A stretch of DNA of 64,000 nucleotides from Theristus sp. LFF4_11. Its lineage: Eukaryota > Nematoda > Chromadorea > Monhysterida > Xyalidae. Every line of letters starts with the position of its first letter. Position 1 is the stretch's first letter. Positions 35,432 through 47,891 of the stretch are shown here, piece by piece. The position numbers were made by a program, and so were the translations under genes. Where the stretch lies: the NCBI GenBank assembly GCA_030248135.1, contig JASANC010001296.1:36039-100038 (forward strand). The letters run 5' to 3'. The notes beneath the pieces are model-generated. The model saw only the letters and a program-made list of their open reading frames with translations. It was not told the DNA's origin and made no database searches.

Positions 35432-36906
35432 AAAATTATCAACTTGAAACAAGACAACAGTGTGTCTAAATTTGTTGTGCGTTACGAGAGACATACACTA
35501 CTGCTACTGACACCGACCTGTTACCGAAGGTGTTATATACATAATTGATCGGAATGGATCACCTCGGATAGATGAATGAATAAATTAAACAGGAACAAAA
35601 CCGCCCGCGCACACACTCCCACATAAGCGGACGGCTGGAAAACCAAATAAAATCGCAAAACGGCTATTAATACACAATCAAACGAACAACAAATATCACG
35701 TCTTCGCAGCTGTTTGCTTGAGATTCGCTTCTCTGAAAACAGGAAATACGCGATTTTTAATAGTGAACCGCACCGAGACGTTTTTCTTCGTTCTACATGC
35801 CCGTTAAAAGAAACGGAAATCGGCCCAATGGTAAAACAACCGCTTCAGTTCCAAAAACACCATGACTCGTTGAAAAATGAAAACAATCGAAAGCGAAACT
35901 AATCATGCAGAGCGCGTTTAGTGGGGGGCGGGCTTGGCATGGACAATGCGATCTTACCAACTCGAAGTTAAATATTGGTTAGCTTTCGACCAACACCCAA
36001 AACGCATTATTAACAAAAGATTTCCAATACTGAATAGAAATCAAAACGGAATCAAAAATCGGTAGAAAAGCTCAATCAACGCAAAATCGCAATTGAAATT
36101 CTACTGTGGACGCACGTACAATTTTTCTGAGAAACAAAAATTAGAAGCACGAGTGTGAATGGCACGCTCTTGACTGGCATAAATTGACAGTCTTCCTCTT
36201 CTCCTGTTTTCAAAATTACACCTGGAAATAAACAATTTGAGTTCGAATTTTGGGACGTGGGGATTGGTAAGAAGTTATATGGAGTAGCAACATGGGCCAC
36301 CAAAGCAAGAAGTAAGAGATGATGGAAATTGAAAACAACACCGATTTTTTTCAGAACCGCATTTTAGCACGTGTGGATCAACGCCTTCCGGGCGGACTGA
36401 TCTCTTATAAGTGCCACTTCACATTCAAATACCTGCATTGACGCCTGTCGCCCACACATTACAAACAACCTGATTGTGACACTTCGAGATTCAATCATTT
36501 AGCGATGATAACAAAACACGTGCCAATGCTTGCGGAATCAAATAAATACCCGCGCGTACACAAGATTTTATGTTGAAACCTCACGCAAGGAAGCCGCGCG
36601 CTGAAATCGCACAGAATGATGTGTCTACTTCTTAGTACCAAATTGAGACCCATTCCATGAATATTGAATTACATCGTCATTGCTGAGTGTACATTCACGC
36701 TGTCCGAAGTCTACGACCGGTGCTTATCGACATTTTTTCCGTTTTCTTCAGTTTACCATCTTCTCGTTTTTTAGACAATACATACAACGAGACAATAAGG
36801 ACCATGCACATCCCATGCACACGCACCTACATATAGTTGAGTATGAATACATCAGTGTAAGAAAAACCAATATTGTTTTTTTTTAATTCTGAATGGAGAA
36901 ACTAAC

Positions 36907-37172
36907 TACCGTAAAGTCTTGCATATAAGGTCTCCTTATATAAATTTGGAAATCAAAAATTTCTAAAAAAAGTGGAATTTCGTGTGACAGCCTTATAAGT
37001 GGGAGGAGGTCTTATAAAGCGAACATTAGGAATTCCGGGCCTTATAAACGGGATAGGTTTTCGACCATGTCAAAATTTTGAATTTTTTGGTTTCCCGCCG
37101 TGTGACACTCCGCCCACTTTTGGGTGGGGGTCTTATAAGTGGGAGGAACCTTATATGCAAGACTTTACGGTA
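36907..37172. mobile_element. 266-bp TA-flanked MITE with 25-bp perfect TIRs
   Basis: The left end TACCGTAAAGTCTTGCATAT and right end ATATGCAAGACTTTACGGTA are exact reverse complements over about 25 bases, starting at a TA as in Tc1/mariner-like insertions. The interior repeats a CTTATAA(A/G)(T/C)GGGAGG motif at about 36991, 37011, 37041, 37131 and 37150. It is non-coding. Confidence 0.92.
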
Positions 37173-38778
37173 TGCAGTTTCCTTTTGTCCGAATGACCGT
37201 GCAACGGTACTGTACAATGCTTTTATCGTTTGTTTAGCTGTGCGTGATTAGTATTTCGTAAGCATCTTTCATTTTGATGATTGTTGACAGCAACAAAAAC
37301 AATCAAGTTGCATTTTGTATGAATGACTTTCCAGTTTAGCTTTCATTCAGTGTTTCAAAACATATCGCGTCAGTGAGCTTCTTAGTAAACATCTTGTTCA
37401 ATGTTCAAGCTGGTGTGCTGATGATTGAAAATGGTACATCTCTCAATTTCAGCAGTCTTTCCCAACAAAATGTACACCTGACACGCATGTCAATGCGACA
37501 GTAACCAAAAAGAAATCATTTATAAAGAAAATTCTCATCCCATTTTAGTTCATGAATGCGTTAAGGAATGCAAATTTGAGTTAATCTTCAATCATGCATG
37601 CAAATGATGGAATTACTTTTAGGTGTGTGCATGCAGTAGATGTGTGTTGGAGAGATTAAGATGAAATTACTTTGTTTACAATGTTCCGTGTCAGAGAACT
37701 ATAAAATCGGCGCGACTGCAAAACTAATAAAGCTTGCAGAACGACCGCGGGGAAAAGGACGGACGACGAAACGATTTTCAGTGGGCGGTCTCTGAAATAA
37801 TTAGTGTGAAATGTACTGCCTGACTTTTTATTCATCTCACGATCGGAAGTACTGTCAGAAAAAAACGAAAATTGTGGTGCAACTCATCAAGTCGACTGTC
37901 GACTCGATCTAAAATGTACAACGAAGAATGTGAATTACAGCGGTGTTCACACGCGGTTACATATCAACATGTGCGGTTCCTGTCCCGCCACGCAATCGCG
38001 GTATTACACCGCAGCACACTTATTTACTCCGCTCAAGCCACGGTGCTGTACACTTCGCTGCATGTAGCAATGAACGGCATGTCGCTGGCAAAACATGTCA
38101 CTAAACGTCAATTGTTCAAGCCTGTCAGGTCGTTTTGCGTCAGAATACATATAATGCCCTATTAAAACACCTATTTGCATGCAGACAAACTTCGGAATAC
38201 ATATTCAGAAGTTTATTACTAAATTTAAGATGTTTATGTGGGCTTTAAAGCAACGTTTAGTATGCATGAACGACGCCTTTCTCATTCATTCATTCGCCAT
38301 AATACATGAACTGTGAGCGATCAGATTAAAAAGAGCGCACTGACGCGTAACAAGAAATAAATATACAACCGCGAACACAAATGGCTGGACAACATTGTAA
38401 GTTTGCATTAACTTAATAAAAAGCAAAAGGAATGGACGAACCAAAACTGTGGTTCTTGAGAAATATTGAATGGATAATGAGAGAAGGAAAAAAACGGATT
38501 TTATAAACTTGATTGAGCGATTATACGCATGGGAGCAAAAAAGCATAAAATGAGCGTGTATATTAAGAGCATAAAAAATTTAAAATGAATTGAATGAATT
38601 GAGGCTGAAAATTGTATTATTGGTGTTGTATGCACAAAAATTTCGGAAAAAAACACTTGAACCTCACAACCATCAATCCTCCACAAAAAAACAATTGTTT
38701 CCACTATTTCGCTCCATTTGTGGGCTCGAAACAAAATTTATTTCTGTTTTGACTGTTCCGTCTCATAGAACAAAGAGG

Positions 38779-39050
38779 TACAGTATGGCCGAATAAATAT
38801 GGCAGTCTCAATCAAGGCGAGATTAGTCACAGACTAGGAGTTTCCTTTCTCAAAAATGATAAGATATCCGCCAATCGAGTGTGCAAAGGTAGAAATAATG
38901 AACAGAATAGCCCGAATTACCAATTAATTTTCAGAAACATGTAAAATTTGACACGCAGTTGGGTTTCTGAGCAACTTTTTTCTTTGATTCAAATTTCGCG
39001 CGCTCCTTGCACCCTGAAAAAAGCTGCCATGTTTAAACGGTCATACTGTA
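38779..39050 (+). mobile_element. MITE 'GGCCGAATAAA' family, copy 2
   Basis: Ends TACAGTATGGCCGAATAAAT and, reversed, TACAGTATGACCGTTTAAAC. The interior matches the other family members (CAGACTAGGAGTT, AATTTCGCGCGCTCCTTGCA). The outer TA pairs suggest Tc1/mariner-type mobilisation. Confidence 0.88.
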
Positions 39051-41820
39051 CTGTACAACACATTACATGCATGTTTTCTTCATGAAAGCACTATTTTCAA
39101 ATAGTCAATGATCATCAACAGTTTTGCTGGCAATTTTGCCCACTGTTGACTTGACAAACATTTCCGTCCCTCGGGTGTGCTAAAACAATAATAGCTAACA
39201 ACATTTGTCAGCATTTTCCGCGCAAGGAGGCTATCGAATGCAATAACTGCGAACGAAATACTAAAGATAATTTACAAATCTGATTAAGTTTGGAATAAAT
39301 AAACGAGAATAGGAATTGCTTTCGATTGTACATATCAGGACACAATGAACGGGAACAGTGAGTAAATTTATTAGCAAGCAACTTTAAGTTTGGAATTTTG
39401 GATTGAAGATTTGGAATATGATGAATCAGGTATAACATTTTGTATTTTATTCGTTACGGTTGCTGATCCCATGGCCCACGCACATTCAGAGTCATTCGGT
39501 GAAACTGCCAACACTGTGTGTGTATGGCTCCCTTCCTTGTTTATCAGAATTCGGAATTCAATTTGCTAAGTGTTTTTTCTATATATCGCAGTCAAGTTCA
39601 TTTCTGGCCGACACATCACCGTATAAAGCAAAGGTCAAGCTGTCAAGTTTGAAAAAAAGTTCATTTGCTGACGTTTAAAAATCGTTTGTACGTCAGCTAA
39701 TACCATTACAAATACTTGAAATACAAGTACAAATGTACAAATACAAGTACTTGAACGGAATTAGATCACCATATTCATATGACAATCTGACATCTCTGTT
39801 TTCACGACCGAAACACACGTACGCAGTTTGTAGATGCTCGATAACACTGAACCCACAAGTCAACCTCCACATTGTCTGCGTGTTGTGCCCAAAACTGTAG
39901 CCCAATGACACACTCCATACATATTTTAAGTAACTTTCGCTCAAATTGATATCCTCCATGAGCAACTGAGTGTGTGAGCCAATTTTCCGTGTGTTTCGGC
40001 TGAAGGCTCCGACGACGTTTTCAGTCATAAAACCATATTACATAGACCCGGCCGACCATACATGTGCATGATGTGTGCAACATAAAAACGTATCAAAAGA
40101 GATGTCAAAAGAAGAGAACTGACAGGAATGCGAGTGCATGCGGTGCACGTCGGAAAACATATACCACGAGCATATATGAGCTGGTATCAGTGACCCCATG
40201 AGATCGGCTACTAGCGAGTCCACATTTCGCAAGATATGAACACTTTTTTCTTTTTTTTTGTAGCTGCACCTCAGTTTGTCGGCTTTCTTAGGCCCGCGCG
40301 CACCCCATGCATTATCGAATAAAAGTGAACTCACGTACCACCAACGCATGCACTAGCACAAACTATATTATATGTATATTTCTGTGAAAAAACCACGTGA
40401 ATGTTGGTGGAACCGTTTTTTCTCATGCCGATACTTCGGTCGCCTGCAATAGCCGGGCCAAGCGCAAAAACGCCGAAAAATATGCTCGGGACAACCGGCA
40501 CCGGTACGCACGGACTGCAGACAATATACACTATCCGTCAAATACTGGCTCCCTACTGCGATTGATACCGCTTAATATAGTTGAACTCTGCTAAGTGCGT
40601 CGAAACAAAACGCCACTTCCATGGTGTGTGACGTTAGCCAAACTTTGCAAATCTCAAAAGTGCAGCAGTGTTTGAATCAAGCCAGCAATCGTCCCGACCG
40701 ACAAAAAAAGCACAGCTGATGGTCGCATGACACATATGTTCAAACTGCTGACTGGAATGGAACGTCGCATGTATGTCACATCATGCACTTTGTGTGTTCG
40801 ATTGATTGACTGTGAAGACGACGCGTTATTGTGTGTCATTTTGTTGCAGCATTATCATCGGCGGCTGTTTTTTTTTGTCCACTTCCGCTTCAGATGTGCG
40901 ATTCGTTTCGCTTATCCGCATACAGCATGTGCTTATACACCAACAATGGAGCCATAAAAAACGACACGGCTGTTACTGCCGGAATTACATCATTGTTCAG
41001 TTCTTATGCATACCGTGTAGTTCGGCAGCAAAAAAACCACCAAACGTTAGCACAGCAATAGTGTTTAGTGTGCCGCAGTGCCATCATAGCTACTCTATTG
41101 ATTTTGAGGTCCAACAACAAATATCTCAATATCCGTACAGCCGTGTGTTGGCATTATTTCGCGCATAGCCATTAGTTATGCCGGTCACGCACGCACGCAC
41201 AATGGGGGCAGCTGAAAAAACGTGCTCGTGAGTGCAGCTGGACGATCCCATTGGCAAGTATAGCACACGCACATATGGTGGCACACCCATGGTGGATGGT
41301 GCCCACATTCGCCATTGTGCCAGCTCGTTCTGAGTGGCGGAGCGGCAAAAGTTTGTCCAACTGGGATTAGCGCATTGTCCGTTTTGCCAAGCACACACGC
41401 ACACGCACGCACATGTACACCAACGCCCGAGTGAGACACAACACGCAAATTAGCTCACTCATGATCTGCGTGTCTATGTTATAGTTCGCGGTCTCCGGTT
41501 TTTTAAACCTTTTTCTGGTTCCTTTGTCTCTGTGCGGCCGCGTTGTTCCGTTTCTATTCCGCATATGCTTAGTACTTTAGTATCCAACTCATGTTCTAGT
41601 GTAACAGAAGCTTCTGTACATTTGCACTCCGCTAGGTATCTTCAGCTGGACTACTGTATCTGTAGCGAGCTGTGACAGCCGCGCTGTGTGCCTTGTGCGT
41701 TGGTGGCACACGGCGGGCACATGAAAACGATACACATACACAGCCGTTCAACTCATAAAAACTCAATTGAAACGCAAAAAGGCCGCCAATTACGCACGCC
41801 GCGCAGAAGAACACGTCCGC

Positions 41821-43504
41821 ATGGATAGCTTCGTACGTCTGTTCACGAGCAGTCCACGCAAGACGAGCAGCGCTGACGCAGCGTGCAAGGCGTCGACCGT
41901 GATTGACATCAACGACGCCCTGTTGCCCGTCAGCAAGTGCACGCTGCCGAATCCGTACGGACGAACATGCGACCTGCACGAAGTGTACGATCGGCTATTC
42001 ATCAGCGGCAGGTACAATTTACACACACGTATACCTATTTTTTCAAACACTGAAATGACGTCATGTTCCGCAAACCATGCGCTTGTCGTTCACAGCAAAA
42101 CAGACTTTCCGTTTAGCCGATTTCTTCCCGTAAACAAACGGTGAGTGTCGAATCAGTCACATTAAACTGAAATTTTAGTGCCTGTTCTTTGACAAACGGG
42201 CGTTTTTAACGCAAGTGACGTCATTTTAGTCCGGACACGTTTGAATAAATCCACAATACGTGAATGTGGATTATGACTTTATGTACAAGTCCTTGTGTTG
42301 ATTTTCATCGTGCAGGAATATTCGTTACCGTCAACATTCATTGTTCGTTTTAAAAAAGCACACACGCACTTCAAGTGCTGTCTACCGTAATGCAAAAGCA
42401 TTAGCTAGTATCAGCAGTTTCTTGGCGACTAATCTGCAACTTGCATTTCAGTTCAAGCAGTTCACATTTCAGTGACGGCGCCGAGCAACTGAGCTTACTC
42501 CGACAAGCGGGTATCACGCACGTGCTCAACGTGGCCGATGGACGATCGCGGCGTCAGCAGCCGCCCGATCAGTTGTATTCGTTAACCGGTGGCTTAACTC
42601 ATCTCTGAATTGCTTAAAAATTTATTATAATCAGTCCTTAATAACGGGTGTATCTACAGTCTATCTCGCTAATAAGTGCAACAAGCTGATTGGTTGGTCA
42701 TAGAAAATCTCAGCGCCGATTGGCTGGTCATGAGCAATTCTCAGCGCTGATTGGTTGGGGTGGTCACGAGCAATTCTCAGCGCTGATTGTTTGGTCCTTA
42801 CGTCATGTTGCATATATTTTCCAGATGGACTGTACTGTACGTGTAACAAGTGTACTGTTAAGACGCGAAACAATAAAGAATAAGCGCCAATTCAATTCCG
42901 ACCAGCGCATAAATGCAAAAAAATAATTTTAAACCACAATAATGTCCATTTGATGCAGGCATAACCTACCTCGGCTTATCGGCCATCGATTCTCCGGACT
43001 ACAATATTACTCAGCACTTCGAAATGGCGTTCAGTTTCATCGATCAAGCACTTTATAACAATGGTAACCGGTTTTGCTAAAATCTGAGAAAACAAAAATG
43101 ATAGAATGTTCTAAAACATGGCACAGAAAGCAGTAAAAAACACGAACGTTATTTCTCAGGCAAAGTTCTTGTGCACTGCCTTCAGGGCGTCAGTCGCTCA
43201 CCGACCATCGTTGCCGCGTATCTCATGAGCCGAAAAAGTGCGCGTTATTGATTCTTTTATTTTAAATTTACCTCAAAATGAATCAAAATTCAAAGTAAAA
43301 TTTGTTTAAAAAAATTAGCCATACATGTCGATCATCAAAAACTCTTTTTCTCCACTGTGCTCAGACATGTCCGCCGCAGAAGCAGTGAAGTTCATCCGTC
43401 GACGTCGTGTCATCTACCCAAACGTCGGCTTTGTCAACCAATTGGCTCAGTACAATGCGGAGTTATGCAAGCGACACTCGTTGAACATGCGACGGCTTTC
43501 TTGA
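41821..43504 (+). CDS. Atypical dual-specificity phosphatase A (DUSP3/VHR-like)
   Basis: Five exons join in phase: 41821-42011, 42452-42588, 42959-43063, 43160-43237, 43365-43504 (216 residues). The signature HCLQGVSRSPTIVAAYLM contains the HCx5R(S/T) loop with catalytic Cys and Arg. SAIDSPDYNI supplies the general-acid Asp, and LHEVYDRLFISG and THVLNVADG are the usual DUSP N-terminal strands. It removes phosphate from Tyr and Ser/Thr, typically on MAP kinases or STATs, in the cytosol or nucleus. There is no MAPK-binding rhodanese domain, so it belongs to the atypical class. Introns 1 and 2 hold MITEs. The paralogue follows 3.1 kb downstream on the same strand. Confidence 0.93.
42042..42245 (-). 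mobile_element. MITE with CRE-containing inverted termini, copy 2
   Basis: Inverted copy of 8798-9006. The ends are TTCAAACACTGAAATGACGTCA and TGACGTCATTTTAGTCCGGACACG. It lies in intron 1 of phosphatase A, 31 bases after the donor. Confidence 0.85.
42655..42834 (+). mobile_element. MITE 'TACAGTC..AGCTGATTGG' family, copy 1
   Basis: The left end TACAGTCTATCTCGCTAATA mirrors the right end, whose reverse reads TACAGTCCATCTGGAAAATA. Inside are three imperfect copies of a GAGCAATTCTCAGCGCTGAT-type unit. It lies in intron 2 of phosphatase A, an intron that phosphatase B lacks. Related copies are at 49670-49806 and 50035-50193. Confidence 0.82.
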
Positions 43505-44189
43505 TTGTATCGCAGGTTGACGGACGATTTGACACAAAAACAACACACAGTACCTTATAGTTCGATTGCTTTTACAGGGTCTACTTTTGAAATGCATTTG
43601 AAATTGCACTTCTGCAGGTCACTTTGAAATTGTCGATGCGCGGAAATATTGTATGTTGTCGTTTTTTGCGTCAGTGTCCATTAAGAAATCATGCTCGAAT
43701 TTACTATCATGTATGCACACCGCGAATGAACTGCCGTTTCATCATTATTTTATGATTATTACAAAACACATCAATGAACTTCGTACAAAACCTTATGTTT
43801 TTGAAAGTTTACAATTCGTGTCATTGTGTTACACTTTTTATCAGATTTCTAACGACTTGCCGAAGGTAGGGTTTTATGACATGCCACACGCTAACCAAAT
43901 CATTTCCGTTACCGAAAATTTTTGTCAAAAATTTAAAATGGATATCTTATCTGACAATTTGGATATTTAAAATGGATAAGTACCAGGCCCACCGTAGGAA
44001 CTGGCGAAAAGCACTTTTTATCACAGCCATTTGCAACATCGAGGACGCGTTTTAGTAAGCTCCTGACCAATCAGCGTAGAGCTAGAAAAAAATGGACAGA
44101 ACTCGTCGGCGATGCTTCAAAATGTTTTCCGACAGTTTCTTTGGTGAGTGTGGTGCTCAGAAACTGATTTTATGGTGCTCTGGTCAGAC

Positions 44190-44353
44190 ACTTGTTGTTG
44201 ATGTTGAGGATTTTAGCGATGTTTTTAGCCAGGGCTAACCCAGAATAGCGTACAGAACGCCGTCGAGTAGGGCGCCCATCGAGTTTTCGCTGTCATTGAG
44301 TGCCTATACCCCTCGGTTGGGCTTGATCAGACAACAGTCTAGCCACCAGGCTA
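44190..44353 (-). mobile_element. tRNA-derived SINE, copy 4 (diverged)
   Basis: Same family as 7921-8117 on the minus strand, with (CAA)n tail at the left, body AGCCAGGGCTAACCCAGAAT (plus strand) and head remnant CTAGCCACCAGGC. The head is shortened and ends exactly where the next element's inverted terminus begins. Confidence 0.85.
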
Positions 44354-45064
44354 GGGTTGTTAAAAAAAACAAAAATCGTCATTTTTGTTTAAAAAAATTT
44401 TTTTTTTTAAATTTCAAAAATCAAAGTTGTGTTAAATCAATCAGAGAGTCCGAAGAACCACATATGATATGCAAGCGCCTCCCGAATGACTCCCGTATGG
44501 CGGAACTTTGCAGATTTTGTTTTGGTGACCTCAATTACCCCTTTTCCAAACCGTCACCATGCCTCTTCTTGTGTTTTGACCTCCAAAACGTCACTAATTG
44601 TCCCCAGCTCAACTAATGCTAAAGTAAAGACAAACATACCGCCTTGAAATTCGATCAATTCTTCTGATGGTGTCGCGACGACACGACACGAAGCAGCAAG
44701 CAACCAGACAACGTAGCGCTTGCAAACGGAGCAGCGAGCACAATCGGACGCTCTGCGAGGCGAATCGTCACCTTATCTGCATCGGAAATGGTAGGCCAAG
44801 CTTTGGGACGCTCAAAAACTTCATCGCAGATGTTGTCGTAGCCTAAAATCAGTCGGTAAAACGGCCCAAAATCGACTGCTAAAGGTTTTACGAGGTATAA
44901 TCAAAGAAAATTTTTGTTGAACTTTCGAAAAATTTTGCCAAAATTGAGGTTTTCAGAGCATATTAAAAGAAAATTTTTCGATTTTTTTTTAAATCGGCAT
45001 TTTTGTTTTTTTTAATCACTTTTTTTAAAAAAAAATTTTCATTTTTGTTTAACAACCCACGAGG
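44354..45064. mobile_element. hAT-like non-autonomous element, about 0.7 kb
   Basis: The left end CTAGGGTTGTTAAAAAAAAC and the right end (reversed) GTGGGTTGTTAAACAAAAAT share the GGGTTGTTAAA terminus common in hAT MITEs, followed by long A/T runs on both sides. The interior (44440-44900) has no intact transposase. It abuts the SINE, so one may have inserted into the other. Confidence 0.65.
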
Positions 45065-46580
45065 ATGAGAATTTAGTTAGACCTTCAATAAAAATTTCGG
45101 AAACGGAAGTTGAAACAGAAATAGAAAGTTTTTAGCGTGCAAGAATGAATAGGAAAACGAGTGTTTGCTCCCTTACTCATTTTCATTTCACCTTTTCGGT
45201 TTCACGTGCACCTGGAATTGTACATATTGTAAATACTAACAATATATCTTTGTGTATATTGTCTTTGTGGTGAGGTAAACTTTTTCAAACTGAAGGATCA
45301 CCGCTGACAAATAGGTAATAATACTTCGGTAAGTCTTGCTTGCGGTGTGTTGCGTCAGCGCAAATATGGAAATGACAACGATAAACGTGGTCACAAATTT
45401 TCAGACGGATCTAGTGATATGAAGTTTGCCAGCTTTAAAAGAAAAGGTTCACAAGATAAGGACGGACAGAAATTTTGAAAAAAAAAATGCAAAAAGCCAG
45501 AGTGACACGACGCCACAAAGCAGTTGCCCTTTGCGCGTCTATTTTGTGCTTGCTGTCTGGAGCGTGTTTCGAACCAGCTGGTTTTTTTCCATACGTCCAA
45601 ATATTTATCCAGCTGAAAACGCATAAGTGTTCGGGATCGATCGACGGCGGAGGAAAGCAGATAAGCGCAGATGTTAAATCATCAACTCAGCTTTTTGTTT
45701 TTATATTGTCCAACACGCCGCTATGTTTGCCAACCGCAGCAATGAGGTGCCTTTGCACCCGCCCGTCAAAATGAAGTCCAAAAATGTCAACTTGGGAGTT
45801 TCGCTGACTAAATGAGTTTAGTTTTTTTTGTCAAACATACATAGTGCTAAAAACACCATCTGAACCAGCCGACCATGGTACGCACTGTGCATGTTTCTTG
45901 CGTTCACTCATCGGGCAATTTCCTGACTTCTGGTCTATTTCTTCAAAATCACATTCTTCAAAGTTCCGGTGTAGTCTTTATTCTGCGTGTGTGCGCGCCA
46001 AGAAGAATCGTCGTGTTCTGAAAAGTGGGTGGAGGCCCGCTACTGGTGTTGTGTGACGCAAGTGGAATAAATCAATAGACCGCAGCTGACATCCCCAGTC
46101 ATGGGCAGCGGGGCTGTTGGTGCGCTGGTGCGGCTACAAAACGGCGTATTATTGCTCGTGTGCTTGTTGGTGGTATTGTGACAGAATGTGCGGTTGCCAC
46201 CAGACAGAAAATGACAAAACACAGACAATATTATTATTTTGTGTGATGACGGAAAGCCGCTTTTAAATACTGCGTCTCTCTCTGGTGTGCACAGCTTGCA
46301 CACCCGTCTCACTCGGCGTTGAGAGGAGAAACAGAAAAAAAACGCGCGCGTGTGATTGGCCGTCAAGCAGTAGAGGCAAGAGAACGCGTCGAAATTGGTG
46401 TTAGATGTGCGCCGGAGGCAGCGGATCGAAAAGTGAATCAGGCGCACGTCGCAACTTTGTCCACGAATGTGCAGCCGACAGTAGCGCTTACTTGGTGGGT
46501 GGATTTCAGTTTGGTTTTCTAGAAATCAAGTCACACTGGTCGCTTTTTTATGATCATCTCCGCTTATTTCTTCTAAAGCG

Positions 46581-47824
46581 ATGGGTAACCAGTCGCTGAA
46601 ACGCGAGTCCATACCATCGGGCGTGCCCGAGCTGTACCAGGTGCTCAGTACGGTGCACGTCCGTCAACAGCAACACCCGCACGGGTCTCACGCCGACTTT
46701 CACGAAGTCTTCCATCGAATCTACATCAGTGGCAGGTCGGTCAGATGAAAACTTGTCACCTAAACACATAGCCTGTCGACCTTATAAACTGGGCGTTCCA
46801 GTTTACTTCCGCGAAATCTGAAGCTGCTGCAAGAGCTGAACATCAAGCACGTCCTGAACATGGCCGATGGTGTGGCGTCGTCGCAGTGGGACGACAGTAC
46901 GACAAGACAGGGTGTGGCGCGGTTGTACGCAGACGCCGGCATCACGTACAGGGGCATACCGGCGAACGACTACATTGGATACGATCTCAGACAACATTTC
47001 GATGAGGCCATTCAGTTTATAGATCAAGCGATAACCGACGGTCATCCAAATGGTATTTCGTTCTTGACATAACATGCAGTAAACTCGAAAATAATCCGTA
47101 AACTCTGTATTGCGGTAAACTCTGTAATGCAAACAACACAAATCTGTTTCACAGGCTGTATTCTGGTACATTGTCTGCAGGGCTTCAGTCGATCTCCGAC
47201 CATTGTTGTTGCGTATTTGATGAGGCGGCATGGTACCACCTTTGTAGAATTATATAGTTCTACGGTATGGCCGATTAAACATGGCAGCTTTTTTCAGGGT
47301 TTAAGGAGCGCGCGAAATTTGAATGAAAGAAAAAAGACGTTCAGAAACCACATTGTGTGCCAAATTTGACTCGTTTTTTTAAACTAATGAATTATCCGCG
47401 CTATTCTGTGCATTCTTTCTCCCTTGCACACATGATTGGGAATTATGTTGGCATTTTTGAAAAAGAAAACTCATAGTCTGCGACTGATCCCGCCTTGATG
47501 GACTGCCTCATTTATTTGGCCGTACTGTATGTTCTCTTCTTTCTTTCTTTCACTAAACTTTCCGAACTTCAGCCTAAAGTTTCAAACTGATTTCACAAAC
47601 TTCTAGGTATGACTGCGGCCGAAGCACTGACAACTGTACGAGAACGAAGAATAGTCCATCCAAACTACGGGTTTTTGAAACAACTGGCCGACTATGACGC
47701 TGAACTGTTTAACGAGAGGCAGCAGCAGCAGAATAACGTCAAGAACGATAAACAAGAAAAGTCAGCGAGTAAAAATCACACGGACCATTGTGTGACAGAC
47801 TGCATTGAAACTGTTTCAGGATAA
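46581..47824 (+). CDS. Atypical dual-specificity phosphatase B (DUSP3/VHR-like)
   Basis: Four exons join in phase: 46581-46735, 46802-47052, 47155-47232, 47607-47824 (233 residues). The catalytic loop HCLQGFSRSPTIVVAYLM keeps Cys and Arg, and PANDYIGYDL carries the general-acid Asp. It shares the FHEVFHRIYISG, KHVLNMADG and HPNYGFLKQLADYDAEL blocks with phosphatase A, including most intron positions, but exon 2 spans A's exons 2 and 3. It has about a dozen extra residues after the VLNMADG strand and a polar Gln/Asn/Lys-rich tail with three Cys/His clusters. A poly(A) signal AATAAA lies at 47859-47864. One MITE lies in its last intron and another directly downstream. Confidence 0.93.
47261..47529 (-). 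mobile_element. MITE 'GGCCGAATAAA' family, copy 3 (inverted)
   Basis: Ends TACGGTATGGCCGATTAAAC and, reversed, TACAGTACGGCCAAATAAAT. The internal order is inverted relative to the other copies. It fills most of the last intron of phosphatase B. Confidence 0.88.
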
Positions 47825-47891
47825 GTGTTGTGATGATTACGATGTTGTTCACGAAAAAAATAAACTTTTATCGTTTTGAATATATACAAAG

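Larger units (their letters stand above)
33015..41820. other. 8.8-kb spacer between neuropeptide and phosphatase genes
   Basis: No multi-exon gene recognised. It holds a SINE-like element (33616-33848), a 24-codon signal-peptide-like ORF (35357-35431), a 266-bp transposon (36907-37172) and a MITE (38779-39050). Simple repeats include CTAA at about 35148-35183. The stretch 41126-41560 is GC-richer and open in several minus frames but has no motif. Confidence 0.5.
43505..46580. other. Spacer between the two phosphatase genes
   Basis: No gene recognised. It contains a SINE copy (44190-44353) directly joined to a hAT-like element (44354-45064). The segment 46040-46560 upstream of phosphatase B is GC-richer and probably holds its promoter and 5' UTR. 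Confidence 0.5.

Noticed and set aside
42661..42873. Minus-strand ORF with repeated SALRIA(R/H)D peptide
   Set aside because: The apparent multi-copy peptide is just translation of the internal repeats of a MITE in a phosphatase intron; there is no signal peptide or KR sites.
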